A stretch of DNA of 64,000 bases, taken from the NCBI RefSeq assembly GCF_040149665.1, contig NZ_JBEFLP010000001.1, forward strand, positions 124,001-188,000, written 5' to 3'. Position numbers and translations under genes: made by a program. This document shows, piece after piece, positions 62,954 to 64,000 of the stretch. Within the stretch, counting starts at the first letter, position 1. Each line of letters opens with the position of its first letter. Source of the DNA: Sulfitobacter sp. HNIBRBA3233. GTDB lineage: Bacteria; Pseudomonadota; Alphaproteobacteria; Rhodobacterales; Rhodobacteraceae. The notes beneath the pieces were generated by a model. The model had not been told where the DNA came from, did not search any database, and saw nothing but the letters and a program-made list of their open reading frames with translations.

Positions 62954-64000
62954 ATGAGTGATGATTTCGACTACGACCTCTTTGTGATCGGCGGCGGGTC
63001 CGGCGGCGTGCGCGCGGCGCGCGTAGCCGCCAGCGAGTACGGTGCGAAAGTGGCCCTTGCCGAGGAAAGCCGCTATGGCGGGACCTGTGTCATCCGGGGC
63101 TGTGTGCCCAAGAAGCTGATGGTCTTCGCGTCGGAATACCGCGATACCTTCAGGGATGCGGCCAGCTATGGCTGGGATGTGCAGGACGGCCCGTTCGACT
63201 GGACGAAGTTCTCCAAGAAGATGCGTGGCGAGCTGGACCGGCTGGAAGGCATCTATCGCAATCTCCTGAAAAACGCCGGCGTCGAGACCTTCGATTGCCG
63301 CGCCACGGTCAAAGACGCGCATACTGTCGCGCTGTCCTCGGGCGAAGAGAAGACGGCCAAGCACATTCTTGTGGCCACAGGCGGGCATCCGGTGCGGCCA
63401 CCGGACCTTGAAAACGCCGAGCTGGGGATCGTGTCGGACGATATCTTCAATCTCGAACGGTTGCCCAAGTCGATGCTGATCGTCGGCGGCGGATACATCG
63501 CCTGCGAATTTGCCTGCATCCTGCACGGTCTGGGTGTCGAGGTGACGATGTATTTCCGCAAGGCGCAGATCCTGCAGGGCTTTGACGACGAGGCCCGCGG
63601 GCTGATCGCCGAACAGATGCGCGCACGCGGCATCGCGATGCACGCGGGCGCCATCATCGCCGAGATGGATCAGGCCGACGGCGGCATCCGCGTGAAATCA
63701 ACGCAGGGGCAGGAGACCGTCTTTGACCAGGTGTTCTTTGCCACCGGACGCAAGCCGAATACCGACGGTCTGGGACTTGAGGAGCTAGGCGTGAAGCTGG
63801 GGCGCGGCGGTGCCGTGGAAGTGGACGAATACAGCCAGACCGCCGTGCCGTCGATCTACGCCATTGGCGACGTCACCGACCGGGTGAACCTGACGCCCGT
63901 GGCGATCCGCGAAGGCATGGCTTTCACCAGCACGGTTTTCGGCTCTGATCCGACGCCGGTGGACCACGAATTGGTCCCCTCGGCCGTGTTCACCCAGCCC
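62954..64000 (+). CDS. gor: glutathione-disulfide reductase (3' end beyond the window)
   Basis: The first 349 codons of a flavoprotein that reduces glutathione disulfide with NADPH are present. The FAD-binding VIGGGSGGVRAAR comes first, then the redox-active Cys45-Val-Ile-Arg-Gly-Cys50 in GGTCVIRGCVPKK, and the NADPH motif IVGGGYIACEFACILHGLGV with an Arg later. SIYAIGDVTDRVNLTPVAIR closes the FAD part. The frame is open to the window's end, about 100 residues short of the family length. ATG 62954 lies 11 bases after rpiA. Confidence 0.93.
   Translation, partial: MSDDFDYDLFVIGGGSGGVRAARVAASEYGAKVALAEESRYGGTCVIRGCVPKKLMVFASEYRDTFRDAASYGWDVQDGPFDWTKFSKKMRGELDRLEGIYRNLLKNAGVETFDCRATVKDAHTVALSSGEEKTAKHILVATGGHPVRPPDLENAELGIVSDDIFNLERLPKSMLIVGGGYIACEFACILHGLGVEVTMYFRKAQILQGFDDEARGLIAEQMRARGIAMHAGAIIAEMDQADGGIRVKSTQGQETVFDQVFFATGRKPNTDGLGLEELGVKLGRGGAVEVDEYSQTAVPSIYAIGDVTDRVNLTPVAIREGMAFTSTVFGSDPTPVDHELVPSAVFTQP

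Overview
The window is about 64 kb of GC-rich chromosome from an alphaproteobacterium, most likely a marine member of the Rhodobacteraceae (Roseobacter group). The evidence is the combination of genes: a phaZ/phaC/phaP/phaR polyhydroxyalkanoate cluster, thyX in place of thyA, an LdtR-type MarR regulator, a bufferin operon, a nitrile hydratase trio, tandem DUF1194 proteins and many typical Rhodobacterales housekeeping genes. The genus cannot be fixed from sequence alone. I see no rRNA, tRNA, CRISPR array, insertion sequence or prophage.

Layout. 1-10.4 kb: the tail of an unknown gene, a DMT exporter, two alpha/beta hydrolases, a MATE exporter, aspartate aminotransferase, an XRE regulator overlapping an sdhE-like gene, ldtR, a YHS protein, and a gloA/DUF1194/DUF1194 operon. 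10.5-13 kb: a surface-lipoprotein secretion pair, a Slam/DUF560 outer-membrane protein and its TbpB-like lipoprotein. 13.2-15.7 kb: thyX, then a strikingly AT-rich P-loop ATPase gene coupled to it by a GTGA overlap, then a 390-base non-coding stretch packed with perfect hairpins that all have 3-nt loops. 15.7-18.9 kb: two ArsC/Spx-like reductases, an ABM monooxygenase, a cytochrome P450 behind a 22-bp palindrome, a small Cys-containing secreted protein and a cold-shock gene. 18.9-21.5 kb: a complete bufferin (copper-buffering RiPP) operon, bufA-B-C-D. 21.6-30.2 kb: thrS, two MFS transporters, a decayed MAPEG gene and four hydrolase or peptidase-like genes.

30.2-35.3 kb holds the PHA storage cluster: a DUF6151 protein and the depolymerase phaZ on one strand, and the synthase phaC, phasin phaP and regulator phaR on the other. 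Exact CTGC-N3-GCAG boxes lie before phaP and phaR, so PhaR probably controls both and itself. 35.3-44.7 kb is one long minus-strand run: a polar amino-acid/polyamine type ABC transporter, two glutamine-synthetase-like ligases, a class I amidotransferase and a PuuB-like oxidase. Together these make a plausible import and gamma-glutamylation route for putrescine or a related amine. A separate DegT-type aminotransferase follows it.

44.8-64 kb: twin TerB-like genes, a secreted unknown, a DUF1330 protein, rlmJ, a membrane protein, pyrG, secG, the nitrile hydratase genes (alpha, beta, activator), purA, a DUF2842 gene, an 830-residue extremely acidic protein with conserved-looking ends, thiamine diphosphokinase, a DMT exporter, a DJ-1/PfpI protein, L-serine dehydratase, a glutathione S-transferase, rpiA and the 5' part of glutathione reductase.

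The most unusual parts are the AT-rich ATPase with the hairpin array, the Slam/lipoprotein pair, the bufferin operon, and the long acidic protein. Starts were chosen by hand from homology of the N-terminus, Shine-Dalgarno sequences and stop/start overlaps; no database search was possible.
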